Of a stretch of 64,000 nt of DNA, positions 1-12,023 are shown one piece after another (within the stretch, counting starts at the first letter, position 1; each line of letters opens with the position of its first letter). Position numbers and translations under genes: made by a program. Below the pieces are notes generated by a model. It worked only from the letters and a program-made list of their open reading frames with translations. It did no database searches and was not told the DNA's origin. The stretch is from Lunularia cruciata (lineage: Eukaryota > Streptophyta > Marchantiopsida > Lunulariales > Lunulariaceae), in contig OX419757.1 of NCBI GenBank assembly GCA_948567375.1, forward strand, positions 29,388,001-29,452,000, read 5' to 3'.

Positions 1-2636
1 TGCCATTTGTTTTGGCTTGACCATTGCCATTAACACCCCCATGATGCTTTGTTTAATCTAGTCCTGGTAGGACTTCTTTCCCCAAGACTAGCTTCCAATC
101 TGAGTCAACCCATTGAGCCGGATTTCCTCTCTTCCCTATTACTTTGGGGCCTTCCTCACAATTACTAGCAACTATCTCTGCCATGAAACTTGGAAAACTG
201 ATATTCCAGTTCCAGGCCAAAAACACAAAGTCTTCTCAAGACTTCAATTCTAGCTACTACATCTAATTGCCAAATTTCAAAACTCCTCACTGTGAGTGTG
301 TTCTTACTCTTCTTTGCCATGATCTGCTCATGAGTACTTTGGCGTTGGAAGATTATCCCCTCTCTTGGACGCAACACTCTAACTCCTTCTAGTCTTTGGA
401 AAATTTCACTTTCAATCGGCTTCTTGACTCGCATTCCTATGGGAAAACTACTCAGAGGGATAGGGAATCTTCTAGACATGTTTGATTTCCCCCTATGCAG
501 TCTCAATTTTATAGAATTTTGAGGTGCAATCATTCTTCAATCAATTTTGAAATTGATTCCCACTTCTTCTACGTGTTTGTTTCTTGTCACTCTCAAAGCA
601 TTCTTCTCCTGCCTCCGCTGTTTTATTAAGTGTACTTTCTTAGCTGGCCTGACCCACAAAAAGGTTGTTACGGCTTCTTTTTATTGGCCTAAACTTCCCA
701 TTCCAAAGATGCTCTTCCTTGGGTTTGTCTCTTTGTAAGCCCGGTCTGAGTACTTTCTTTTCTCAACCCGAAGTTGACTTCTTTGGGTTTACTCCAAAAA
801 CACGTAAGTCTATTCTTTTCTTCTTCCTTTGACCACAATTTGGTTTTCTCAATACACTTCTTCTTCAAAACTCATCAAAATGAAAAATGTCTGCACCACA
901 ATGGATCTCTTGAAAATCCTAATCTACTATACACATCATTTGATTATCCTAATCTTATCTAATCTGATGTTATGCCAATCATATGCAAGCTGATTAGGTA
1001 CCTAACATGTATTAAGGAAGTTTTCATATCTTCCACCTAATCTTAATTTAATAATACCCCTTTGGATATACAACTCCAAGTGCATTACAATTCTGAGTGC
1101 ATTCTATGGAAGATATACAATTTTCAGTGCAGATTCTGATGTCCTACTCAAAATCCCTATATCTTCAAAGGACTTCCTTTTGGTCCAGTACCTTTGGCCT
1201 GAATTGTTAAGAGTAATGGACTATGTTTGTCTCTAAAATATCTAACTAATTGCTCTATTTGTGCTTGATACCTAGCTATTTCTAACAAGTGTTGTAGGTT
1301 TCTTGTGAACTTTCTACTGGAATGCTTAGTTAATTGCAGGGATAGGAGATTCATTTTTTCAACCTCATAGGCATGGACCCCTTGTATATGTATCTACAAT
1401 TTGAGCTCTTGTCATTTTGCTTGCAATGCTCATAGTTTCACTTCAATTTCTACTTCTCAATGAAGAAAGTCTTGGCCTCTTCCAACTGATCAAGTGTCTT
1501 CTATTTGTCTTCCTCCATTTACTAGGTCCAAGTATTCCCTTTGCTTGTAGTGCCTCTTGCATTCAAGTACTCTATTCTTGTTTAGCCAATTCTTTCTTCA
1601 ACTCCTTGGCCATGTGTTCTAGTTGAAGTGCCACCTCATTTTGGTATTCATGCATATGTACCTCTAAGGTTATGATCTTGTCTCATGCATCCTTCAACTC
1701 ATGCCAAGTGTTTTCCATGTCTTCATCTTCACAATGCAATGAGCCTTCATAGTCTAACCGCCCTTACTTATACTCCGGTTGGATTGCTTTTAGTTCTCCT
1801 TGTAGTTTCACTTTCTCTTCTTCCATACAATCACAATCTGCTTCTATGGTGGCACTCCACTTCTTGATGTCATGATTCTCTTGCACCAAGGCATTTACCT
1901 TCTTGGCTTCTTCTTTGTTTAGGTCTCTTACCATGGTTGTCTCTTCTTTGACATGGTATCCCTTGGCTTTCCTAACATAGACCTTATGACATTTGGCTTG
2001 GTATTGGAGTAATAGGATCCCCATCAATTCTATTGCTGTTCCACTTGAGTGGACAACAAAGTTAGTTCATTCCTTTATAGGCACTAGGGTGGAAGGAAAC
2101 CTTCCCCAATTTTACATTGCATTATTGGTGCAAGAATGGCAATATGTACTTCTATCTCTAAGTCTTCTTCTTTAGCATGGTTGGGATTTTTGTTTGGCAT
2201 TCATGTTGCATTTCAGGCTAAAGTTCCTTGTCTATCAATCATTCAATGCATTCTTATTCTTCTATTGATCCACTTCTTCTACAATAGGGCTAAGTGGCAT
2301 TGGTTCTATAAGTGCAATTGCTTGCTGTATTTCCTCTTTCAGTCCAATAGTGCACTCTTCCATTTCTTGGACCCCTTGATTTGAAGTAGACTATGCATCT
2401 TCCCATTGCTCCTCTCTCTTGTCTCTCAAAAGTAGATTTTGATGCTTGTAGGGTAAAGGATCCTTGTTCTTATTCATCTTCCTCATCATTGTCTTCTTTT
2501 TTATATTTGGCTTCTCCCTCCAATGAGAATACATCAATCGCTGGGTGTTGGACCTCAAATTCTTTGTGCACTTGGGTTGCTTCTATGAATGCTCTTCTTT
2601 CTCTTGGTATTCTTGGGAGCAGCAAGCTCCTTGTTC
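1..2636. other. Unclassified degenerate region, no confident gene
   Basis: I recognise no gene here. The minus strand carries several short open frames. The one at 165-533 is rich in Arg and Lys. The one at 1,764-2,027 is charged and Glu/Lys-rich with heptad-like spacing (for example EEAKKVNALVQENHD), which suggests a coiled coil. The plus-strand frames over the same bases are low-complexity Ser/Leu/Phe products of the opposite strand. A similar Glu/Lys-rich character appears on the plus strand at about 8,000-8,280, on the other side of element A. This may be the internal part of a decayed non-autonomous element, but that is inference. Confidence 0.3.
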
Positions 2637-3319
2637 TATAACACCCATTGGTGCATGTATGCTCTATGGGATATTAAGTTTGACATTGCAAGTAGTTGAG
2701 AGGTATTATCTATATGGAGTTTCTACTTTAGCCATGATTAGCTAGAGTTTGTCATAGCCAAGATGGAGATGACTATAATTTATGGAAAGTAAAAAGAGTG
2801 AGCATCATTATTTTGGATTTTAGTGTATTGACTTTATATTATTCCTAGATTTTTGGGTTTGAGAAAAAAGTTGAGAACTCTTGACCACACAAGCTTTGTG
2901 GTTGTAGATTTTTCTATAGTCCAAGGATACCCAATGTGAAGGAATCCTTGACTTAGTTGTTGGGTCAAGATAAGATCACCTACTCATGGGATTATTACTA
3001 TGTGTATGAATATTTCTTTAGAATTTATTTTTTTTTGTTTTTTCTTTTTCTTTTTCGACTGTATATGACTTTTAGCTTAGTAACTTGAGTTACTATAAAG
3101 ATTGGTAATTTTGGTATGTAACTATTTCATGATCATCCTTTTTTTTGCAACTATCTCTCTCTGATTGAGTTCTCTAATGAGCAATGATTATGGAGATGCC
3201 TTGGAGTTCTAGCCTTGGAAGAGTATGATAGAGTTTGGTTCTTTGCCTTTTAAGTCCATGGTGTGCTACCCAAATAGCTTTCAAAGGTTCATCTTGAGTG
3301 AGTGAAAGGCCAGCTCACA
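2637..3319 (+). repeat. Family 1 LTR, 5' LTR of element A
   Basis: This 683-bp segment aligns end to end with the LTRs at 31,700-32,390, 40,128-40,815 and 49,688-50,364. Shared blocks include the start (here TATAACACCC, TGTAACACCC elsewhere), GTAACTTGAGTTACTA, the run ending CTCATTGAGTTCTCTA and the end CAGCTCACA. The terminal TG has become TA. A primer-site-like sequence follows directly, so it is a 5' LTR. It is clearly more diverged than the LTRs of B and C. I see no target-site duplication. Confidence 0.85.
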
Positions 3320-3323
3320 TTTT

Positions 3324-3342
3324 TGGTTTCATCGCCAAGACC
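3324..3342 (+). promoter_or_regulatory. Decayed primer binding site of element A
   Basis: TGGTTTCATCGCCAAGACC lies four bases after the LTR end. It matches the family 1 primer site TGGTTCCGTTGCCGGGACC (minus strand, 49,666-49,684) at 14 of 19 positions. That site in turn resembles the complement of the tRNA-Asp 3' end. In a live element this is where the tRNA primer pairs to start minus-strand DNA synthesis. Confidence 0.6.
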
Positions 3343-4955
3343 TTTCTAGAAGGCAAGATAATTTTTTGTGTTTAGCTCTATATTAGACATGAGGCTATGA
3401 GAGCTCACTTAGAGAGAACATTAGAGAAAGAGAGAGCTAGACCTATGTTAGATCATATAGATCTATTTTTATACCATGTAGTTCATAATGATGTTTTTGA
3501 GGAGATATTATACATCCTTCTACATGAGAGAATTTTAAGAGATTGTGTGAGGTGGACCATAGATTTAGGGAATTGCCGTCATTGTGGATAAACTTTAAGT
3601 TCAAGATCTGGATTTGAAATGTTTTATAGATGATAGCTTGGGCTATCTTTCAATTAGCACACTTGAAATTGCTAAGAGAGCCACTACAAGCATTGAGCTA
3701 GAAATTTTAGACGTTGGTAGGGTAAATTACTCTTGAAAATTGTAGTCTCTCTAGAAAATTGTATAGAGTTCACCATTTCTTCATTTCACACTAAATTGCC
3801 CTAAATTTCTCTAAGAAAATTTAGTGATAGATAAATTACCTTCTGGCCTACAAATCAAAGAGAGTTCATTTTGGAGAGACAAGTATGAATTTTTGAAGTG
3901 AAAGGGGTAGTTTTAGACCAAATTTGAGAAGATAGGTATTTAACAGAGAGGTGCATATGCCTAATGGCTTGATAAAAAGAGCTAAAAAATTTCAAGGGAA
4001 GAGGCCCTAAAGTTTTGATCAGGTGTGCAAAAGTTCAAAGGAGTTTGAGTAACCATTTGGGAGAATTGATTGCATTGTGAGGAGGAGTTCATTTCTAGAG
4101 TATTGAGCTCTCATGCATGAGGAGTTTGAGAACAACCAAAAGCATGTTTAAGAGTTTAGTTTCATTTTGAGAGCATGGAGTGCCATTAGGAGTGGAAGTT
4201 GAGGTTTATGTAAGGTTCTCCAAGGAGTTAAGGTTATAGTAGTGGCTGATTTGAAGAAAGGAGAGCTTAGAGTGGAATTTGAAGAGTGTTGAGAGAATCC
4301 AAAAACCTCCACTGCTAGGAGGAAAGAGTAATTTAAAAAAAAAATTAATAAGGTAAGTTCATGTCCATTGAGCTTTAAGAGCAAGAGACTGAGAGAAAGG
4401 AGAGGCTTACTTGACTTGAGATTGCATGTTGGACCTTCTTCACAAAGATTGAGAGGAAAAGATCTAGGACCAAGGAGTTGTGTGAAGTTTGTGGAGTGGG
4501 AGGCTTCCAAAGAGCTATGAGTGTAGTGGAGTAATAGAAATTTTGGAGAAATTTCTTAGAGAAATTTTTATTACTGTTATAGATAAACTACCATCTTCAT
4601 CAGCTAGTTCTCAAAGATTAGTGATGGAGCTAATCTTTCAATTTACGGATAAACTATCATCCATGAGGGTTCAATTAATATGCACTCTAGGATTTGATCA
4701 TGCAAAGGAAATCTTGGAGCAACCTAAGTCTTTTATTTTCCTATGGTTGAATGGTGTTAGTCATGTTTGTACTCTATTAGTTATAGGGTGAGAAATAATA
4801 GAAAACAATTGTAGAGAGGAGAAAGGTAGTGAGAGGCTAAGATGGGAAAGCTTTTGATTTTCTTTGGCAGGGATGGAGAAGATGGGGAGGCCTTTGAGAG
4901 AGACTTCAAGAGAGCTTGCATAAAAAACAATGAGAGGAGAAAGAATGAGTGAGCA
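3343..4955 (+). pseudogene. Leader, extra ORFs and gag stub of element A (family 1)
   Basis: This follows the same order as the leaders of B and C. The frame at 3,397-3,591 (starting MRAHLERTLEKERARP) matches the small conserved frame at 32,432-32,602. The stretch at about 4,150-4,510 is the broken counterpart of the zinc-knuckle ORF at 48,355-48,828 (minus). At 4,841-4,955 the gag start is recognisable (MGKLLIFFGRDGEDGE, followed by a match to the first 40 residues of gag in B). It then hits a stop, and family 1 similarity ends near 4,955. The rest of gag and all of pol are missing, so A cannot be autonomous. Confidence 0.65.
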
Positions 4956-7195
4956 TCATTGTGAGGCCCCATCTCTTTCCAAAGCACACCTTTTTTTCTA
5001 AAACTTAAATAAGAAAAGTGTAGAAATAGTCATTCAATAAAACAAGATGGGAGGCAGATGGTTGATTGCCTTCCATATCAAAGGAAGCTACACCTTCAAG
5101 ATGAAGATGATGTGGTATGAATATGCCTTGGAAGAACTAATGGTAGTAGATCTTGATGAAGTGCACAAAACATGGCTCTTTGAGAAGGAAGATGGTCAGC
5201 CAAGAGAACCTTTGGTGAGGATCCCTTTGTCTTGAAAATAGACCTCCAGCTTGGGATGATACTCAGCTAAAAACCTTCCTTGGCCTCAAAGACCCTTGGC
5301 CCAAAGTTTCACAAATAAATCTGGCACCAATAGATCAAGAACCACAATTAATGAGCTATTTGATTGTACTAACCACTCACATGTACAAGTAGCAATGGCT
5401 TGCCAAAGAGTGTGCTTACCAAAAGTTTGTAATGGTTGGGCCATCACCTTAAATATCCACTTGGGACCTGGATCCTTTCACTTTTGCAAAGTCAATCTAA
5501 ATGAGACTAATTTCACTTCCTTCACTCTTTGTGAGAAGTTTTACTAAGAATTTTGATCTTCAAGAGAGTGTAACTATGTGGGGAGAGAGAGGAACCAAGG
5601 AAGAGAAGGAGGAATCATGAGAGGATAGAAGGGAAAGGAAGTAGCCACCCCAATTTTGCCAAGGAGGATACAAAGGGCACAAGAATTCACCATCAAATCC
5701 CTAGGATTAGTCAAGTGAGACTTGTACTTTTGATGGGAGTTGGTCCATAGCAAGAAGGTCCAATTCTTGTTGTGGAATTGAGAATTGAGCAATCATGTAA
5801 TATTGCATGAAATAAGAGATAATTGGGATCCAAGGCTAGTAAATTTGAGAGGAAACCTCTTCACCTAGACCAAGGAGCATTGGCAGAGAGTGTTGGAGCC
5901 TAGCAATTCACCTCCACATAGCATATGGCCTCAACCAGACTTGACCATTAAGACAAAGTTCACGGCCAATTTCAGAGATAGGAAGACCAAGAATGGTTGG
6001 TTTGTGTTGTTATTAAAGATCCTACAAGGAGGATCCTAGTTGAGTCAATCATGAAGTTGTTCAAATCCAAAAGAACAACTTATTTGAATAATACCTAGGC
6101 AATTTTCTTTGAGTACTTATACCAACAAGAGCCAATGAATTGGGCAGAAATGTTCTACAAAAGGACAAGAGAACTTGCAAGAACTATGAACAAGGAGGGA
6201 GGAGTAACTTTGATGTCCATCTTCATCATCTATTGTTACATGGGGATGGATTTTCTGACCTTAGAAGAGAAGAAGAAGTACTTGGACTACTTCTTCCCCA
6301 AGGGACATTTTGATGAGCCTAGGGAAAGAGCACTCATGGTACAAAAATAAAGATACTAGAGATGGATGCAAAGATTAGCCATACAAGGAAGAACATGGAG
6401 GTGAAAGAAGCCTACAACACCTTGGGATTTGAGAAGTAGAGGCTAAAGGAGATTGCTGTAGAGCCAATATTTTAGAAACAGCCTGCAATATCTTCTAGGC
6501 CAAAGGCAAAGGCCACAAAAAGGATCCTCGTGGAGGAAGAAGAAGTCTGAGGAAAAAGGCAGCATTGGACCACAACTAGATCCCAGTGCAGCGGCCAACA
6601 AGCAATCCTTCAAAAGGATATTAATTTTAGACAAGGACAAGGACATTCATTAGACAAGGACAAAGCCAATGGACAAGTACAATCCATCCCAAACCAAATC
6701 CCTCCCCAAACAACCAACTAACCTGAGGAAGAACAAAAGCCCACCCTTGGACATTATGATCAAGAAGTTAGGCCTTCTAGCCCAAATAATAGTATGGCAG
6801 AGAGGTTGGAGATGAAAAAATCCCCTTTGTACACACACATAGGAAAAGTGGAGCTAAGGGAGGAAGGAGTCCTTTGTGCCAAAGTGGTGCTTGAGGCAGA
6901 AGATGCATGTTCTTATCAAGACAAGGAAGGTCTTCAAGCAAAAGGTGGACTTTGGAAAGAAGACAATAGGCAATTCTGTTGGGGTTGGCACCCCTATCTC
7001 CAAGACAGAGGTGCCAACCCCAACAGAATTAGTATCTGCGCAATGGGAGCCCGTTATCTTCATAGAGATCAAGAGAGAGGAGATTGGACCCTCGGCTTTG
7101 TTTAAAATACAAATAGGAGAGAGTTCAAGCAAGAAGGAGACTAAATTGGTCATGGTGTTGCCCCTTTCACAATTAGTGGTATATAAGGTTAGTCT
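4956..7195 (+). other. Non-family-1 internal sequence between the LTRs of element A
   Basis: Family 1 similarity stops abruptly at about 4,955 and what follows is unrelated to gag or pol. Plus-strand open stretches at 5,047-5,235 (MGGRWLIAFHIKGSYTFKMK...) and 6,135-6,350 (MNWAEMFYKRTRELARTMNK...) read like pieces of one broken protein with charged helices. I do not recognise the family. The region may be a gag-like gene of a non-autonomous element, or sequence into which family 1 LTRs inserted separately. The second family 1 LTR begins directly after it, without the polypurine tract seen in B and C. Confidence 0.35.
6972..7030. repeat. Perfect 21-bp inverted repeat with 17-bp loop
   Basis: Arms at 6,972-6,992 and 7,010-7,030 are exact reverse complements, both built around GGGGTTGGCACC. 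The 17-base loop is 6,993-7,009. The arms are GC-richer than the surroundings. The hairpin lies inside the unclassified internal region of element A. Confidence 0.9.
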
Positions 7196-7893
7196 TGTAA
7201 CCCCCATTGTTGCATCTTTGCTCTATTATGATATTTATTTTGATATTGCAAATAGTTCAAGATATTATTTATATAGAGGTAAAGCAAGCTTCTACATTAG
7301 CCATGATTAGCTAGAGTGAGTCATAGCCAAGATAGAAGTGACTCTACTTTAAAAGAAGGTGAAAGAGGAATCACTACTATTTTGGATTCTACTCTATTGA
7401 CTTGGTATTATTCCTTGGTGTTTGGCTTTGAGTACAAAGTAGAGAACTCTTGGACCCACATGCCTTTTTGGTTTGGATTCTTCTATAGTCTAAGGATAGC
7501 CCATATAAAGGAATCCTTGACTTAGTAGTTTGTAGGTGAGGATAAGACCACCTAATTAGGGGATTGTTCCCATGAGTTTGGATATTCCTTCAAACTTTTT
7601 GATCTTATATGAATTTTTTCCTAGTAACTTGAGGTACTATGGTAATTAATGACACTGGTGCATAACTATTTCATAAGTATATAAGCTAGGGGTGAGGAGG
7701 TACTCATCATCTTTTATTTGTAATTATTTCTCACTCATTGAGTTCCCTAGTGACCAATGTCTTGCATCTTGGAGGTGCCCTAGAGTTCTAGCCTTAGAGG
7801 AGTGTGATGGAGTTGGGGTTCCTTGTTGTCCATGGTGTGTTACCTTAATAGCCATCAAAGGCTCATTGTGAGTGAGAGATAGGCCGGCTTGCA
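7196..7893 (+). repeat. Family 1 LTR (3' LTR of element A or a solo LTR)
   Basis: This 698-bp segment begins TGTAACCCCC, ends GGCCGGCTTGCA, and aligns along its length with the other family 1 LTRs, including the TATA-like AGTATATAAGC near 7,677-7,687. No primer site follows and no polypurine tract precedes it. It is therefore either the eroded 3' LTR of A or an independent solo LTR. The flanking pentamers (AGTCT and ATTCA) are not a convincing duplication. Confidence 0.8.
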
Positions 7894-8560
7894 ATTCAAT
7901 CTTGGAATTAATGGAACATCTCCTCCCCTCATACATGGAGTTTCATAGGGGAATCACATATTATTTAACCCTCATCAACATCTTCATCAAACACCACAAG
8001 GAGTAAACTAAGAGAGGATGAAGGCAAGGGAGGAACTAAAATAAGGTTATGCCCAACATTTAGAGAAGGGGAAACAAAGTAATGACTTGGAACATGAGGT
8101 GGCCAAGCTCAAGGAAGAAAGCTAGGTCCTAGAGAAGAATATTGTGGATGAAAGGAGAATGAGGTAGAATACCTCCAACTTGAAGGAGGAAGAAATTCAT
8201 CAACAACAACTAAAGCTTGAAGAATAGGTAAAAGCCCAAGTGGAGGAATTGATGCACTTAAGGGAGAAATAAAGAAGGTAGGGACTTACCTCATAGTAGC
8301 AAAAGTTTGGCATCAAGAGGAGTTATGCATGGCTGACATCCAGGTCTGAAACTCATTGAGAACCTGAAGAAAAAGGAGGAGGAACTTGAGAAGGATGGGG
8401 CAGCCATTTGAGGGGAAATTGTGGTTGGGTTGGGAATTTCTTCCTTTCCTCCCTTGTTAGCAAATTCATCCCCAAGTAGAAATGGATGGCAAATGGAGCT
8501 AGGTATGTGGCAACTCCATAACACATGAAGATTGCCTTGATTCCTTTGTCAATTCTCTAT
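7894..8560 (+). other. Degenerate Glu/Lys-rich coding-like sequence
   Basis: Plus-strand translation at about 7,990-8,290 gives broken stretches such as EVAKLKEES and EEEIHQQQLKLEE, separated by stops. These suggest a former coiled-coil protein. It may continue the unclassified sequence that precedes the LTR at 7,196. I cannot name the family. Confidence 0.3.
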
Positions 8561-9134
8561 TATCAAACTTGGTATCTAGTTTTATTGCTCATGCAACTCC
8601 TACATCTAGGCTAAGTACCATTTGCCAAATATTCCTCCATCCAATTGTAAAGGTTCCTTCTCAATCCTCATGATGTCTTTTCTCTCTTGCCTTTCATCTC
8701 ATGGATGATGGCAAAATCACTCACCTCCTAGTTCAAGAGCAAAACCCCAAATGTTTTCTCTGAATAATGTTGGTCTGATAGTGGATAGCCCACTTGTTTG
8801 ATGCAAGTGCTTGAAGAATGGCCTTGTGGACCTTTTTATAGTTTCTAGGAGAAACACTATACGTCTTATCTGAGTAGAAGGAGGAAAAGTACTAAGGTTG
8901 AACTACTCCAAGTGTCAAATACAATTCAAAGTGCTACCCAAATCTGAAATTTGAGTGCTTTGAATGTCTGCAAAATGTCAAGAAAATCCTACTTGGTCAA
9001 TTCCAAAGGCACAGGGGCTCTCCAAAAAGGGGAATAAGTTGAGGAGCTCTTGAATTTATTCCAATTTCCTTGGTCACTATTCAGTCCTTTGGTGGGTAAG
9101 GATCAGGTGATTGCTCATCCTTGGCACATGAAGT
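8561..9134. other. No feature recognised
   Basis: This is AT-rich DNA without a convincing open frame, repeat or regulatory site. The only structured element nearby is the hairpin that begins at 9,135. Confidence 0.4.
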
Positions 9135-9195
9135 GTGTGCAAGAAAGGATGACTTGCTATCCTTGATGGATAGCAAGTCATCCTTTCTTGCACAC
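9135..9195. repeat. Perfect 28-bp hairpin with 5-nt loop
   Basis: Arms at 9,135-9,162 and 9,168-9,195 are exact reverse complements separated by TTGAT. The core of the arm is AAGGATGACTTGCTATCC. A perfect 28-bp stem with such a tight loop is unlikely by chance. It could be a short foldback element, a recent inverted duplication, or a small-RNA precursor. The short open frame running through it (9,121-9,306) is probably incidental. Confidence 0.9.
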
Positions 9196-12023
9196 GCTCT
9201 ATTCTTGGTTCTCCCATATGGAAAGATTCCCAACCAATCACTCTCCCACATGCAAAACTACACGTTGAATTCTAACTGGCTTCTTGAATGTTACTACTTT
9301 CAATAGCAATTCCTTGTCTGGTTGGTGTTGTATTCAAATTTCTATATGAATTTCAGGTATGAATGTCTTTGTGTTCAAAGGCACTTGGGCCTGAGTGATT
9401 TTGCTTCATTCTTCTTTATTCCAAGTGTGGCACAGTTCACACTCTTGTCTTAATATCATGACATTTTTGTTACACAATCTAAGAATGTCACTCTTACTAA
9501 GGAAATTCTACTGGTAAATAATAACCTAGTTTTCCTCATCTTTGCAAATAAGCATTATTTTTCACAAATAGGGAATTTTGCAAAAATGTGAACACCACAA
9601 ATATTGAGTGTGGAGTCTGATTGGAGTCTTTAGTTCATGACCCTCTGATATGCTTTGCAGTTTTGGTCTGGGGTGGGGGATTGAAGGGCTGAGCCCCCCA
9701 GTGGGATCTGGGTTCTTGCTGCCTGGTCAACAAGTGGGGTTCAAGGGGACAGCACTCCCTATGGGGTCTCTAGGGTGCTGCCCCAGAAGAAAATTTTGTT
9801 TTCATGAACTTATATGAGCGTAGTGGTGCATAGTATCATGTATGTCAAAGTCCACTAATGAGATGAGTGCAGCTGTGGATGTTGGCTGAACAACATAAAA
9901 TCTCTTGGCTGAAGATTCTTGGCTGAACCACAAAAAATCTCTATGTATGTTTCTTCTTGTTGTGCAATAATTGAGCTTGTTTCCTAGACTATAGATTTTT
10001 ATTCCTTACAAAAGAAACCCAATCCATAGGTAAAGTACTCTAGGATCTATTTTTTTCTCAAGAGACTACAACATCCTCCCAAATTATATATGTATGTTTG
10101 TAAAAGAATGTGTACATCTCTACAACAATATCCAAAAATATTTTTTTTACTCTCTTTATTGTCGTATCATTGTCATTTTTCTTTTCCTTGATAATACCTT
10201 ATTCTATTCTTATCTTGTTGAATTTGAATTCTTGTATATCATTCTCATTTCCTTTTTTAGAGATGTCAATTAACCAAAGTGTAAGACATGATTCGAGATG
10301 ATCTGGGAGATGTTTAAAAACTTACAACCCAAGAAAGTAAATAAAGGATAATAGTATGTGAGAATTACTCAAAAAAATAAAATTTATAATAATAATACTC
10401 ATTGTGAAATTTGAGTAAACAGAATAGACTGATTTTCTTTAGAAAGGAAATATTATATGAATATATTATATATTTATATATTAGCTTCTACCCAAAATGA
10501 ATATATATATGAAATTAATATTCTGGAATCACTTCCCAGCCCACTTAGCAATATTTTACAAGATTATCCAATTACAAGGGAATATATTTCAACATCATAT
10601 GAAAACCAGTAACATCCTATTTGAAATCCACTATTCTATTTGTAATATAAACGATCAATCTTCAACACCACGTTGATGCTAGAACCTGGACTGTTCACGA
10701 ACAGTCCAGGAACTGTATTTATTGAAGGTTGAGAATTAATGCTACACCTAAAGATCTATAAAAAACGAAAATTAAAAATTCAAGTAGTACTAAATTGTAT
10801 CTATCGAATGGAATGTTCAATAACTCATATGCGTTGAGAGGAAAGAGCGGAAGGATTTGAGAATGCTTGAGGTAGACAGGGTGGTTCTCCTTCGCTCATA
10901 CCAACTGTGAGTTGTATGTCGACAGACTTCCCATTGTAAACGTGAAAGAGACTAGCGTATAATCCTGTTGTATTTCGATTCATTGTAAATTTTCGACGTA
11001 TATTGAATGTATCCTTCAGGCAATTTTACAACATGGTAGGAGTATTAAAATGCGAGTTTATAGTGAAACCCAGTTATTAGTAAACGTATTAAGAGTATCA
11101 GATGACACTCGCTTAAAAAAGTACTACCGGAAACACTGTAACTTTCAATGCAGAGATCGCTTAAAAAAATGCTACAGGAAATCATGTAACTTACATCAAA
11201 TGCAAACAGAGTAGTGGATTGTTTTGCAGTGTAGATTGTTTTCAGACGTTACAATTACTCTTCTCTAAAACTTTTAACTTAGATATTGATTTGTAATTAT
11301 CTTTTATTATCGAATTCACAATGTGCACATAGAGTTAAGAATTCTGACCCAAAAGCCACATTATTTGTAACTGTTCTTCCCTCGACAGTCACCTGTACAA
11401 AATAGAAGCCATAGTACTCTGCATGCCTACAATGATTAAGCAAAGTAAGAAATCAGAACTTTCACGGAGAAGAGTCATTTCTCAAACCTCATGAAGTAAA
11501 AAAGCTCTAAAACTCTAAAGTCATGAAGGAAATGAATCAAGATTTCTCTCTCTTTCCTGGTGTGTGCTGTGAACAATGTCACTTGATTTATAGGACTTGT
11601 CGCAACATACAAACACTTGCTGTCCTGTTTGTCCCCAACGAGATCCTAGCCTAGGTACAGTATAGTAGTCTGATTCGATGCAGCCTTTGGTTGGACCTTG
11701 GGAATGTCTCGGTCGTTCGAGATCGTGCTACGGGTCTTCTCTACCCGTAGGCATAGAGAGGGGGTGACCATCATCTGCATTGCTTATAGTCCATCTCGTT
11801 CGATAACTTCTCATGAACGAGGAGGAGGTCAACCAGTCACTTAACCATGATCAGCTCAGTTTTGCCCTGTAAATGGAAAGATTTTCTCATAGCTTTATTG
11901 CTGAATCATGTCTGCAAAGGTGTTCCTACCTAATGGTGTTCCGTGCTCTTCTTCTTCCCCGCGGAGTTGACAAGGTCTCTATATTCCTTCAGTCAATACT
12001 CATGAAATTGGTCAATTCCTTCT
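9196..12023. other. Unassigned intergenic DNA
   Basis: I see no gene here. At 9,665-9,790 there is a GC-rich patch with self-complementary pieces (GGGCTGAGCCCCCC, and GGGGTCTCTAGGGTGCTGCCCC), a style I associate with dispersed repeats in plant genomes. At 10,440-10,515 the sequence is a simple AT run. At about 11,110-11,200 there is an imperfect direct repeat of about 50 bp, each copy containing CGCTTAAAAAA. The rest is AT-rich and featureless to me. Confidence 0.35.
10685..10710. repeat. 12-bp perfect inverted repeat
   Basis: CCTGGACTGTTC (10,685-10,696) and GAACAGTCCAGG (10,699-10,710) are exact reverse complements with only AC between them. Weaker complementarity outside (CAATCTTCAAC on the left, GAAGGTTGAG on the right) suggests a larger imperfect hairpin from about 10,650 to 10,735. 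Confidence 0.85.

Noticed and set aside
165-533. 122-codon minus-strand frame as a host protein
   Set aside because: Unrecognised, Arg/Lys-rich, in a degenerate region; kept only as part of the unclassified block.
9121-9306. Open frame through the 28-bp hairpin as a gene
   Set aside because: No homology or motif; the frame is a by-product of the inverted repeat.
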